64,000 nucleotides of DNA. It comes from Kitasatospora azatica KCTC 9699 (GTDB lineage: Bacteria > Actinomycetota > Actinomycetes > Streptomycetales > Streptomycetaceae). The stretch spans positions 682,001-746,000 of the forward strand of contig NZ_JQMO01000003.1 of NCBI RefSeq assembly GCF_000744785.1, written 5' to 3'. Positions 41,409-49,693 of this stretch are shown piece by piece; the stretch's first letter is position 1; the number at the start of each line of letters is the position of its first letter. A program made the position numbers and the translations under genes. The notes below the pieces were generated by a model. The model worked only from the letters and a program-made list of their open reading frames with translations. It was not told the origin of the DNA and searched no databases.

Positions 41409-42332
41409 ATGGCCAGGACCGCCGTCACCTTCGACAGCGCCGGCATCCCGATCGCCGCCCATCTCTACACGCCCGACCTCCCGGCCGCCGGTCCGCTCGC
41501 GGCACTCGTGGTCGGCCATCCGGGCACTGGTGTGAAGGAGCAGACCGCCGGCACCTACGCCCAACTGCTGGCGGAGCGCGGCTTCGTCACCCTCGCGTTC
41601 GACGCCGCCCACCAGGGGGAGTCCGGCGGCATGCCCCGCGGGTTGGAGGACCCCGGGCAGCGGGTCGAGGACTTCAAGGCCGCCGTCTCGTACCTGGGCA
41701 CGCGCGAGGTGGTCGACGCCGACCGGATCGGCCTCCTCGGCATCTGCGCCTCCGGCGGATACGCCCTGTCCGCGGCCGGCGGCGACCACCGCGTCAGGGC
41801 CGTCGCCACCGTCAGCGGCGTCGATGTCGCACGGCAGTTCCGGTACGGCGCCGACGGCACCCAGGACCCGGCCGTCTTCCGGAGCCTGCTCGACGCCGCC
41901 GCCCGGGCCCGGAGCGCGGCGGCCCGCGGTGAGGACCCCGGGGTGCTGACCGTCTTCCCCGGGACGGCCGAACAGGCCCGCGCGCTCGGTGGGGAGCACG
42001 GCCTCGAGGGCTTCGAGTACTACTGCACTCCCCGTGGTGGGCACGAGCGCTCGGCCAGATTCCTGACCTGGTCAAGCGTCGACCGGCTCGCCTCTTTCGA
42101 CGCCTTCCACGCCGTCCCGCTGATCGGCCCCCGCCCGCTGCTGCAGATCGTCGGCAGCCGGGCCGTCACCTCCTGGATGGCCGTCGACGTCCACCACCGC
42201 GCGACCGGGCCCAGGGAGCTCCACTGGATCGAGGGCGCCAGTCACGTCGACCTCTACGACGACGAGAAGCACATCGCCTCCGCCGTCGACCGGCTCACCG
42301 ACTTCTTCACCGATCCGCAGTCCATGACGTGA
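41409..42332 (+). CDS. Alpha/beta hydrolase, dienelactone-hydrolase-like
   Basis: 307 residues. GHPGTGVKEQTAGTYAQLLA and LAFDAAHQGESGG are typical of the YcjY/DLH-like hydrolases. The nucleophile elbow is LLGICASGGYALS (Ser of CASGG), followed by the acid near LLQIVGSRAV and His in IEGASHVDLYDD. Substrate unknown. ATG 41409 has CCGAGGAG about six bases upstream. The leader holds four 17-bp repeats. Its 3' end overlaps the convergent XRE regulator by 26 bases. It does not have the GTCA-N2-TGAC motif of neighbouring hydrolases. Confidence 0.88.
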   Translation: MARTAVTFDSAGIPIAAHLYTPDLPAAGPLAALVVGHPGTGVKEQTAGTYAQLLAERGFVTLAFDAAHQGESGGMPRGLEDPGQRVEDFKAAVSYLGTREVVDADRIGLLGICASGGYALSAAGGDHRVRAVATVSGVDVARQFRYGADGTQDPAVFRSLLDAAARARSAAARGEDPGVLTVFPGTAEQARALGGEHGLEGFEYYCTPRGGHERSARFLTWSSVDRLASFDAFHAVPLIGPRPLLQIVGSRAVTSWMAVDVHHRATGPRELHWIEGASHVDLYDDEKHIASAVDRLTDFFTDPQSMT

Positions 42333-43143
42333 GGATGCGCAGCGCGTCGTGGGCGGGACTGCCGGGCTCGGCCGTCAGCACCATCAGCCGGCCCGACCCG
42401 TCGGGACTGTTCCAGGTGTCGCAGTCCAGGGTGAGGTCACCCACCACCGGGTGCCGGTAGTGCTTCGAGCCGTAGTGCGAACCGATGACCCGGTGCTCCG
42501 CCCACCAGCTCCTGAAGTCCTCGTCCTGGAGCGAGAGTTCGCGGACCAGCCGATCCAACTCCGGGTCGTCGCCCTGCGTTGCGGCGGCCATCCGCAGCGC
42601 GGCTACGGCGTCGCGGGCGTCGTGCTCCCACTCCCGGTGCATGCTCCGGATCGCCGGGTGCGTGAACAGCAGCCGCACGTAGTTGCGCCGGGTCGGCGGC
42701 AGGGCGGAGAAGTCGGTGAACAGGCCGGTGGCCGCGCTGTTCCACGCGAGGACGTCCAGGCGGTTCCCGAGCACGAGGGCGGGGGTCGGCGTCAGCTGGT
42801 CCAGCAGGCGCTGGACGGCCGGCCGCACCCGCCGGACGGGTTCGCGCCGGCGTGGTCGCGCCTCGGTCCGGCCGGCGAGTTCGTGGAGGTAGTGCTGCTG
42901 GTCCTCGTCGAAGCGCAGCGCACGGGCCAGCGCAGCCAGCACCGAGGCGGAGGCGCGCACCCGGCCCTGTTCGAGCCGGGTGTAGTAGTCCACGCTGATG
43001 GCGGCCAGCCGCGCGACCTCCTCCCGGCGCAGTCCGGGCACCTTGCGCGGGGAGTCCGTCTCCGGCAGGCCGTAGTCGTGCGGCGCCAGTTGGCCCCGCC
43101 GGGCCCTGAGGAAGGCCCCGATCTCCCCGGGTTCGGCTGTCAT
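42307..43143 (-). CDS. XRE-family regulator with MmyB-like ligand domain
   Basis: 278 residues, same architecture as the regulator at 35867. HTH: VPGLRREEVARLAAISVDYYTRLEQGRVRASASVLAALARAL (about 34-75). The MmyB-like domain starts at VRPAVQRLLDQLTPTPALVLGNRLDVLAWN and ends with HYRHPVVGDLTLDCDTWNSPDGSGRLMVLTAEPGSP. It is the third gene of a minus-strand group: hydrolase (43631-44698), SRPBCC (43172-43603), this gene, with gaps of 27 and 28 bases, so it is probably co-transcribed with them. Confidence 0.93.
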   Translation of the reverse strand: MTAEPGEIGAFLRARRGQLAPHDYGLPETDSPRKVPGLRREEVARLAAISVDYYTRLEQGRVRASASVLAALARALRFDEDQQHYLHELAGRTEARPRRREPVRRVRPAVQRLLDQLTPTPALVLGNRLDVLAWNSAATGLFTDFSALPPTRRNYVRLLFTHPAIRSMHREWEHDARDAVAALRMAAATQGDDPELDRLVRELSLQDEDFRSWWAEHRVIGSHYGSKHYRHPVVGDLTLDCDTWNSPDGSGRLMVLTAEPGSPAHDALRILTSWTADR

Positions 43144-43171
43144 GGCTGGGCTCCTCGCCTTCCTGCCCGGA

Positions 43172-43603
43172 TCACTTCTCGGCCTTCAGAGGTCCGGCGA
43201 GCGACTTGCGCAGGGCGGAAGGGGCGACCACCGGCAGCAGCGAGGCCAGCATCTTGCCCTTGAGACCGGCCGGCTCGCGGGTCAGTCGGACGTCGACGCG
43301 GGTGCCCCGCCCCTCGGGGGTCATCGTGAAGACCCAGCCGCCGCCGGCCCCGAAGAGCTTGGAATCGAGCGTGGTGATGGTGACCTCGTTGCCCTCGGGG
43401 TCCCACTGGTAGCGCGCACGCTCCCAGGCTGCCGCGGTGCCCTCGGTCACCTCGGCGAAGGTGTCGCCGAGTTCGTGCACCGTGAAGTGCTCGGCGTCGA
43501 TCGTGGGCCAGGCCTGGGGGCGGGAGGGACCGAAGTCGGTGAGCACGCCCAGCACCTCCTTGGGGCTGAGGGTGGAGATGAGGTGGATGCGTACGACTGT
43601 CAT
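43172..43603 (-). CDS. SRPBCC/START-like ligand-binding protein
   Basis: 143 residues with the helix-grip fold: an N-terminal strand VVRIHLISTLSPKEVLGVLTDF, then curved strands (DAEHFTVHELGDTFAEVTEG, NEVTITTLDSKLF, GRGTRVDVRLTREP) and a final long helix. Members bind hydrophobic ligands or act as cyclases; none is identifiable here. ATG 43603 has AGGACGTG upstream. Middle gene of the hydrolase-SRPBCC-XRE group. Confidence 0.8.
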   Translation of the reverse strand: MTVVRIHLISTLSPKEVLGVLTDFGPSRPQAWPTIDAEHFTVHELGDTFAEVTEGTAAAWERARYQWDPEGNEVTITTLDSKLFGAGGGWVFTMTPEGRGTRVDVRLTREPAGLKGKMLASLLPVVAPSALRKSLAGPLKAEK

Positions 43604-43630
43604 GGCACGTCCTTGATGAGGAGTTGGGAC

Positions 43631-44698
43631 TCAGAGGTGGTCGGCGTCGACGACGGCCTGGGCGAAGGCGGTGGGAGCCTCCTGGGGGAGGTTGTGGCCG
43701 ACGCCGCTCAGGGTGCGGTGGACGTAGGGGCCGGCGAAGAAGGAGCGGTAGGCGCTGCCGTCGCCGGGAGCCGTGAACGGGTCCAGCGCCGGGTCGAGCG
43801 TGACCGTGGGCACGGTGATCCTGGGGCGGGCCGCGAGCTTCCTCTCTAGAGCGTCGTAGCAGCGCTCCCCGTCGGCGAGCCCCAGGCGCCAGCGGTAGTT
43901 GTGAATGACGATGGCCGGGTAGTCGGGGTTCTCGAACGCCGCCGCGGTGCGCGCGAAGGTGGCGTCGTCGAAGTGCCAGTTGGGCGAGACGGTGTCCCAG
44001 ACCAGGCGGCACAGGGCAGGTCGGTCGATGGGGCTCTCCATCGCCAGGCGGCCGCGCTCGGTGGCGAAGTAGAACTGGTACCACCAGGTGTGCTCGGCCG
44101 CGGCGGCCAGCGGCTTCGCCTGCGCCGCGACGTCGGTGATGAGGTATCCGCTGACCGACACCAGCGCGCTGACCCGCTCGGGCCACAGGGCCGCGATGAT
44201 GTCGGCGGTGCGCGAACCCCAGTCGAAACCGGCCAGGACCGCCCGGTCGATCCTGAGGGCGTCCATCAGCGCGATGATGTCGACGGCGATCGCGGACTGC
44301 TGGGCGTTGCGGAAGGTGCCGGCGGACAGGAAGCGGGTGGTCCCGTGTCCGCGCAGGTAGGGGACGATGACCCGGTAGCCCGCCGCGGCCAGCAGCGGGG
44401 CCACGTCGACGAAACTGTGGATGTCGTAGGGCCAACCGTGCAAGCAGATCACCACGGGACCGTGCGCCGGACCGACCTCGGCGTAACCGATGTCCAGCAC
44501 CCCGGCGCGGACCTGCTTCAGCCTGGTGAACTCCGTGTGGGTGCCCGGGACCACCGCCGGCACGGTGGGCGCCGGCCCGCGGGTGCCGCCGGGTCGCCCG
44601 GCGCTCGCGGCGGTCGCCGCCGTGGGCAGGCCGATCGCCGAGACGGCGGTCGCGCCCGCGCCCAGTCCGACGGCCCTGCTGAAGCTGCGCCTGTTCAT
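43631..44698 (-). CDS. Tat-exported alpha/beta hydrolase, epoxide hydrolase/dehalogenase-like
   Basis: 355 residues. Twin-arginine signal NRRSFSRAVGLGAGATAVSA at the N-terminus, so exported folded. The hydrolase domain has CLHGWPYDIHSF, LRGHGTTRF and the nucleophile elbow LAGFDWGSRTADI, where Asp (not Ser) sits at the nucleophile place as in epoxide hydrolases and haloalkane dehalogenases. Catalytic His is in LSGVGHNLPQE near the end. Substrate unknown. ATG 44698 has CGGAGG upstream. A hydrolase-motif copy lies 86-102 bp upstream. The last 18 codons have a diverged second copy at 49300-49356. Confidence 0.9.
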   Translation of the reverse strand: MNRRSFSRAVGLGAGATAVSAIGLPTAATAASAGRPGGTRGPAPTVPAVVPGTHTEFTRLKQVRAGVLDIGYAEVGPAHGPVVICLHGWPYDIHSFVDVAPLLAAAGYRVIVPYLRGHGTTRFLSAGTFRNAQQSAIAVDIIALMDALRIDRAVLAGFDWGSRTADIIAALWPERVSALVSVSGYLITDVAAQAKPLAAAAEHTWWYQFYFATERGRLAMESPIDRPALCRLVWDTVSPNWHFDDATFARTAAAFENPDYPAIVIHNYRWRLGLADGERCYDALERKLAARPRITVPTVTLDPALDPFTAPGDGSAYRSFFAGPYVHRTLSGVGHNLPQEAPTAFAQAVVDADHL

Positions 44699-44783
44699 GA
44701 TCGGTCCTCCGTTGCTCGTACTCGCCGGTGTCGAGTGCTGTAGGGGTGGTAGCACCGACTCTCGGGCCGGCGGGAGACAGCCG

Positions 44784-44800
44784 CATCCGTCAGTTGACGG
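44784..44800 (-). promoter_or_regulatory. Hydrolase motif copy (site H2)
   Basis: Minus strand CCGTCAACTGACGGATG, 86-102 bp before ATG 44698. Confidence 0.6.
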
Positions 44801-44823
44801 TGAGTCGTGACCGAGGTCATCGC

Positions 44824-44859
44824 GGTCATCGCGGGAGCGACGGTCATCGCGGGAGCGAC
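44824..44859. repeat. Tandem 18-bp duplication
   Basis: GGTCATCGCGGGAGCGAC twice in direct succession (44824-44841, 44842-44859), across the stop codon of the cytochrome b561 remnant. Confidence 0.8.
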
Positions 44860-45350
44860 GGTCCGTCACGGGTGACCGCCCCGCCCGGTTCCGCACTGCC
44901 GTCGGGCTCGTCCGCCAGCCACCGGGCGTGGTGGCGCCGCGCACAGCTCCGGTCGACGTGGCCCGTACGCATGCCCCGCCTCGCCTCCGGGTCCTGGTAC
45001 GCCTTGCGCAGGTGGCCGAACAGGACGAGGGCGATCGCCCAGGCCAGGACGTCGTGCACGAAGATCGCACTGGTGCGGGAGATGAAGGGGAACAGCCCGG
45101 TGCACCACATCAGCAGTCCGGTGAACACCATCACCAGGACCGTTCCGGCGATCCAGCCCGCGTAGAGCTTCTGACCGGCGTTGAACTTGCCGGCCGGGCG
45201 GCTCGCGGGTGAGGTCAACCGCCGGCGGACCGCACGCAGCCACTGCCTGTCGTACTCCGCGAACCGGTTCAGCCGGGGCAGGTCCGCCCGGAGCGCGGGC
45301 GACAGCAGACCGAGCAGCAGCGGCGCCGGCAGCAGAATACTGTCCCCCAC
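44844..45350 (-). pseudogene. 5'-truncated cytochrome b561-type membrane protein
   Basis: 168 codons. After a short unrelated start the sequence LPAPLLLGLLSPALRADLPR enters midway in the second membrane helix of the bacterial cytochrome b561/FdnI-like family, then GKFNAGQKLYAGWIAGTVLV, VFTGLLMW and AIFVHDVLAWAIALVLFGHL with haem-type His. The first helix and half the second, with a haem His, are missing. Relatives have four helices and about 210 residues and usually sit beside a molybdopterin oxidoreductase. Probably a remnant; an expressed short form from GTG 45350 cannot be ruled out. Confidence 0.65.
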
Positions 45351-45419
45351 CTCGGGTGCCGGACGGCATAGGTAATCCGACCAGAGCCGGAATCGCGTCG
45401 TCGGCGGGGCGGACCCGCT

Positions 45420-45436
45420 AAGTCATCTGACTGATG
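45420..45436 (+). promoter_or_regulatory. Hydrolase motif copy (site H3) without an obvious target
   Basis: AAGTCATCTGACTGATG. Downstream on the same strand only a 34-codon frame (45474-45578, from MRNQGLSPGVPDLADAARGD) precedes the VOC gene 385 bp away; TACTGT lies nine bases before that ATG. The rest of 45351-45820 shows no recognised gene. Confidence 0.55.
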
Positions 45437-45820
45437 CCCAGCCCGGCTGCGCCGTGTACTGTGCCGCACCACCATGCGCAACCAGGGCCTCAGCCCGGGG
45501 GTTCCGGACCTCGCCGATGCGGCGCGGGGCGACGAGCGCCGCGTCCCGCACGTCATCGCTCCGAACGCTCCGGGGTGACCGGTGTCCGCTCGGTGAAGTG
45601 GATGGTTGCCATGGGGTTCTCCCTGCGCTCCTTACGTCGGTGGCCTGAACGGCTGACCTCAGACTCCCCGGCGGCGGCGCCCCGTCGAGCCGGTGCCGGA
45701 CACTGGTCGCCCCCCGGCCCGGGTACGGGCCAGGGTTCGGCACCGGCTCGACGGGCCCGCGGTCCCGGGATCGTGGTCGGTGGATGCCGACCGGCTTCCA
45801 TGGCGGCTAAGGAGCTGGCG

Positions 45821-46426
45821 ATGGTGGAATTCAAGATCGAGGTCGTGGTGGTCCCGGTGTCGGACGTGGACCGGGCCAAGGAGTTCTACACGCGTATCGG
45901 GTTCCGCGAGGACGTCGATTTCTCCGGCCCCGGCGGCTTCCGGGTCGTGCACCTGACCCCGCCCGGTTCGACCGCGTCGCTCATCATCGGCAGCGGCGTG
46001 ACCGACGCGGCGCCGGGCTCCGAGCGCGGTGTGCATCTGATCGTGGACGACGTCGTCGCGGCCCGCGCCGAGTTGGCGGCCGCCGGGGTGGAGGTCAGCG
46101 AGGTCTTCCACGACGCCGGCGGAGTCTTCCACCACGCCGGCACCGCCGAGCGGGTCGCCGGCCCGCACCCGGCGCGGCAGTCGTACGGCTCGTTCGCGTC
46201 GTTCGTCGACCCGGACGGCAACACCTTCGTCCTGCAGGAGGTCACCACGCGGCGCGCAGGCCGGATCAGCCACGTGGTCTACCGATCCGCCGAGGAGCTC
46301 GAGTCGGCGCTGCGCGACACGGCGCTGGCCCACGGCAAGTACGAGGGCGAGCTCGGCCACCCGGATCCGGACTGGCCGGCGTGGTACGCCGCTCACCTGG
46401 CCCGGGCGGCCGGGCTCGGCAGCTGA
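45821..46426 (+). CDS. VOC family protein with extended C-terminus
   Basis: 201 residues. The glyoxalase fold runs from MVEFKIEVVVVPVSDVDRAK to SFASFVDPDGNTFVLQEVTTR (about residue 140), followed by an extra C-terminal helical segment (EELESALRDTALAHGKYEGE, then LGHPDPDWPAWYAAHLARA) common in actinobacterial members. Ligand or reaction unknown. AAGGAG (45809-45814) lies six bases before ATG 45821, deciding the start. The LAL-LuxR gene begins 57 bases after its stop on the same strand and may share its transcript. Confidence 0.88.
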   Translation: MVEFKIEVVVVPVSDVDRAKEFYTRIGFREDVDFSGPGGFRVVHLTPPGSTASLIIGSGVTDAAPGSERGVHLIVDDVVAARAELAAAGVEVSEVFHDAGGVFHHAGTAERVAGPHPARQSYGSFASFVDPDGNTFVLQEVTTRRAGRISHVVYRSAEELESALRDTALAHGKYEGELGHPDPDWPAWYAAHLARAAGLGS

Positions 46427-46483
46427 GCGGCGTTGTTGGAGCTGCCGGGCGGTGCGAGCGAGATCAGGAAGGGGCAGGGCGGT

Positions 46484-49288
46484 ATGAAGTCGACCACCAT
46501 CACGATGGTGGGCCGCGAGGACGAGCAGGCGGAACTCATGGCGTTCGTGAAGTCCGCCACGGGCCAGGCTCTCGTCCTGCGAGGGGAGACGGGGGTCGGC
46601 AAGAGTTCCCTGTTGGGCCACGCCGCCGCGCTGGCGGAGCAGGAGGGCCACGTCCTCGTCCGGGCCGCCGGCGTCGAGGCGGAGTCCGCGCTGCCCTATG
46701 CCGGGCTGCACCAGTTCCTGCATCCGCTGCTCGCCGACGTCGCACAGCTGGACGAGGTCGCACCGCTGGACGCCCGAACCCGGGCCGTGTTCGACGCCGT
46801 GTTCAGCGGAGTGCAGGGCGATCCGCCCTCGGTCATGACGCTCGGCATCGCCGTTCTCAACCTGCTGTCAGTCGCCACGGCGAAGCAACCGCTGCTGCTG
46901 GTCCTCGACGACGGGCAGTGGCTGGACGACGCCAGCGCCGATGTCTGCGGCTTCGTGGGCCGACGCCTGGCCGGCAGCCCGGTGAAGCTGCTGGTCGCGG
47001 TCCGTACCGACATCACATCGCGCTTCGACACCGCCGCACTGCCCGAACTGCCGATCGCCGCCCTCGCCGACGAAGACGCGGCACGCCTGCTGGACCGTCG
47101 GTACCCGGATCTGGGCCGACAGCTCCGCCGAACCGTGCTGGAGCAGGCCCAGGGCAACCCGCTGGCCTTGCTGGAGCTGCCCGCCCACTTCGCCGGCCGG
47201 TCGAACGACCTCCTGGCCGAAGACCTCGTCGGTCAGCACGGCCTGCCGTTGCCACGGCGCCTGCAACGGCTGTTCGGCGCCCGCATCGCAGCCCTCGACG
47301 AGCGGGTGCGGGCCGAGTTGCTGATGGGCGCGCTCGACGGCGCCGGGACCCCGAGCGGCGCCGAGGCCGTCCCCGGCACGCGCTACGGCACCCGCTACGG
47401 CATGCGCGACGCCGACGCGGCAGTGGCCGCCGGGCTGCTCGACATCGAGGCGACCACCGGCGACGTCGTCTTCCGCCACCCGCTGGTGCGTTCCGCCGTC
47501 GTGCAGATGGCCACGCCCAACCAGCGCCGCGCCGCGCATCTGACGCTGGCTCAGGTTCATCGGGAGAACCTCGAACGCCGGGCGACGCACCTGGCAGCGG
47601 CAACGGTCGATCCCGACGAGGACGTGGCCGACATCCTGGAGGCGGCGGCCGAGTCGGCGACCCGGCGCGGCGGCGCGCTGGCGGCCGTGACCTGGCTGAC
47701 CCGGGCCGCCGAGCTCAGCGAGAACCACACCGACCGGTCCCGACGGCTGGCCGACGCGGCCTTCGTCGCCGGTCACGCCGCCCGCCTCGGCCAGGCACAC
47801 CGGCTGGTCCAGGCGGGCCTCACCGCCGGTTCGACGCAGTCGCCGGCCTCGGTCCTGACGGCCGCTTACCAGGCGCTCTACCAGGACGGGGACGTCCGCT
47901 CCACCCACCGACAGGTCTCGGCCGCGATCGAGAAGCTGCGGGACGGCGCGCCCGTGGAATCCCGGGAGGTCCTCACCCGGCTGGTGATCCTTCTCCTGGC
48001 GATCAGTCAGTACAGCGGGGACCGCGCGACCTGGGAGAGCACGCACCGACTCCTCGCCTCCATGGGGAGCCTCGTCACCGAACGCTCACGTCTCTACAGC
48101 GGCACCTGGAGCGATGTGACCAGGCACGGGGCCGACTGGGCCGAGCCGGTGCGACAAGCCGCCGCGAACCTGCCGGATCTGGAACCCTGGGACGTCACGC
48201 GGTTGGGCGCGGCCGCGTACCACCTCGACATCCTGAGCCACTACCGCCCCCACCTGCAGCGCATCGTGGACCGCGAGTTGGAGACCGGGGCCGTGGCCAC
48301 CGGCATGGTGATGCTGCACCAGATCATGCTCGACCAGCTGGCGGTCGGCGAATGGGCCGAGGCTGAGCACACCGGACAGCGCGGCCTGGACCTGGCGGCC
48401 GAGCACGGCCACCATCTGTTCGCCGCCCAGAGCCGCGCGTACCTGGCCCAACTCGCGGCGCTGCGCGGACAGGTCGGGCGGGCGCGGGACCTGCAGGCCG
48501 AGGTGGACGCCTGGGCCCGCCCGCGCGGACTGGGGTTCCTCACCCAGGTCGCCGACTCCGCCGGCGCGACCGCCGCGCTGAGCTGCGGCGACTACGAGGC
48601 CGCGTACCTCTACGCCATCGGCATCACCCAGCCGGGCACGTTCCGGCCCTATGCGTATCAGGCCTCGCGCACCCTGCTCGATCTCGTCGAGGCCGCCCAG
48701 CACACCGGACGCGTCGAGCAGGCCCGGGCGCACGCCCTCGCTGCCCGCGAGGCCGGTCTGCCGCTCGTGTCACCCCGCCTGGGGCTGATCACCTACGGCG
48801 CGCTCGCGATGACCGCCGAAAGCGAGCGTGAGGCCGCCGAGATGTTCGCGCGGGCCGAGTCCCATCCGGACGCCGCCCGCTTCCCGTTCGAGCTGGCCCG
48901 GATCCGGCTGGCGCACGGCATCCGGGTGCGCCACGTCCAGGGCCGGGCGACGGCGCGGCAACACCTGGTCCCGGCGGCCGAGGCGTTCGAGCGGCTGGGC
49001 GCGGCCGGCTGGACCGAGCGGGCTCGGGCCGAACTGCGCGCCACCGGGGCCCCGCCCCGCGCCTCGACGCTGAACCTGGCCTCGCTGACCTGGCAGGAAC
49101 GCCGCATCGCCGACCTGGCCGCCGGCGGCCTGACGAACAAGGAGATCGGCGAGCGGATGCACCTGTCGCCGCGCACCGTCAGCTCGCACCTGTACCGCAT
49201 CTTCCCCAAGCTGGGTGTCACGACCCGGGCGGCGCTGCGCGACGCGCTGAGCCGGACCGAGACCGACCGTCCATCGGGGGGTGGGTGA
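46484..49288 (+). CDS. Large ATP-binding LuxR-family (LAL) regulator
   Basis: 934 residues. N-terminal AAA/NTPase: VGREDEQAELMAFV, Walker A LRGETGVGKSSLLGHA (about 28-43), Walker B LLLVLDDGQWLDDA. A long helical TPR-like middle region follows (about 330-850). The C-terminal LuxR HTH (about 865-925) is LTWQERRIADLAAGGLTNKE, then IGERMHLSPRTVSSHLYRIF. LAL proteins typically activate pathway genes in response to an effector. It lies among alpha/beta hydrolases that share the 17-bp motif and is a candidate to bind it. ATG 46484 begins the NTPase domain directly; an upstream in-frame start at 46433 is possible. Confidence 0.93.
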   Translation: MKSTTITMVGREDEQAELMAFVKSATGQALVLRGETGVGKSSLLGHAAALAEQEGHVLVRAAGVEAESALPYAGLHQFLHPLLADVAQLDEVAPLDARTRAVFDAVFSGVQGDPPSVMTLGIAVLNLLSVATAKQPLLLVLDDGQWLDDASADVCGFVGRRLAGSPVKLLVAVRTDITSRFDTAALPELPIAALADEDAARLLDRRYPDLGRQLRRTVLEQAQGNPLALLELPAHFAGRSNDLLAEDLVGQHGLPLPRRLQRLFGARIAALDERVRAELLMGALDGAGTPSGAEAVPGTRYGTRYGMRDADAAVAAGLLDIEATTGDVVFRHPLVRSAVVQMATPNQRRAAHLTLAQVHRENLERRATHLAAATVDPDEDVADILEAAAESATRRGGALAAVTWLTRAAELSENHTDRSRRLADAAFVAGHAARLGQAHRLVQAGLTAGSTQSPASVLTAAYQALYQDGDVRSTHRQVSAAIEKLRDGAPVESREVLTRLVILLLAISQYSGDRATWESTHRLLASMGSLVTERSRLYSGTWSDVTRHGADWAEPVRQAAANLPDLEPWDVTRLGAAAYHLDILSHYRPHLQRIVDRELETGAVATGMVMLHQIMLDQLAVGEWAEAEHTGQRGLDLAAEHGHHLFAAQSRAYLAQLAALRGQVGRARDLQAEVDAWARPRGLGFLTQVADSAGATAALSCGDYEAAYLYAIGITQPGTFRPYAYQASRTLLDLVEAAQHTGRVEQARAHALAAREAGLPLVSPRLGLITYGALAMTAESEREAAEMFARAESHPDAARFPFELARIRLAHGIRVRHVQGRATARQHLVPAAEAFERLGAAGWTERARAELRATGAPPRASTLNLASLTWQERRIADLAAGGLTNKEIGERMHLSPRTVSSHLYRIFPKLGVTTRAALRDALSRTETDRPSGGG

Positions 49289-49299
49289 AGGAGCGCCCG

Positions 49300-49356
49300 C
49301 CGCAGGAGGCGCCGACGGCGTTCGCCCAGGCCGTGGTGGACGCCGACCATCTGTGA
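49300..49356 (+). pseudogene. 3' remnant of a second epoxide-hydrolase-like gene
   Basis: The codons for PQEAPTAFAQAVVDADHL and the stop match the protein end of the hydrolase at 43631-44698, but several third positions differ, so it is an old paralogue copy rather than a fresh duplication. The upstream sequence is the LuxR gene end, so all the rest is lost. Confidence 0.72.
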
Positions 49357-49390
49357 CCCACAAGGGTGTTGACGATACGGAGGTACCGAA

Positions 49391-49585
49391 ATGAGTGATC
49401 CCGGCATGAACGAGCAAGCGGCGGAGATCCGCAAGGCCCGCTTCGGCGCGCTCCCGGAACGCGTCGCCTTCGAGGACATGGTCGAGGAGAAGGCGGTGCT
49501 GTCGGCGAATCACGCACGGGACGCCTACGACCCCGACGGCCTGGCGGTCAGGTTCTCCTGCCTTGCGGCGGACCTGGGCCTCTGA
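49391..49585 (+). CDS. Small hypothetical protein
   Basis: 64 residues, MSDPGMNEQAAEIRKARFGA, then LPERVAFEDMVEEK and a C-terminal HARDAYDPDGLAVRFSCLAA. Acidic, mostly helical, soluble, one Cys. CGGAGG lies about seven bases before ATG 49391, a good ribosome site. No family firmly recognised; small proteins with a PERVxxEDMVEE core seem recurrent in Streptomyces. A terminator hairpin follows at 49643. Confidence 0.6.
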   Translation: MSDPGMNEQAAEIRKARFGALPERVAFEDMVEEKAVLSANHARDAYDPDGLAVRFSCLAADLGL

Positions 49586-49642
49586 GCACCACGGGTCGAC
49601 GGAGCGTTCGAGTCGACAGAGCCTTCGAGTCGACAGCGCGCT

Positions 49643-49676
49643 CGGGTCCGCCCCCCAACCGAGAGGGGCGGACCCG
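49643..49676. terminator. Bidirectional hairpin terminator
   Basis: CGGGTCCGCCCC (49643-49654) and GGGGCGGACCCG (49665-49676), a perfect 12-bp stem with a 10-base loop, between convergent genes. TTCGAGTCGACAG direct repeats precede it. Confidence 0.78.
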
Positions 49677-49693
49677 AACTTGCTGCGCGCCGG

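Noticed and set aside
45423..45743. Minus-strand frame of 106 codons (ending AQYTAQPGWASVR) as a gene.
   Set aside because: Mixed composition, no ribosome site, and it crosses motif H3; the end looks somewhat protein-like, but there is too little to call.
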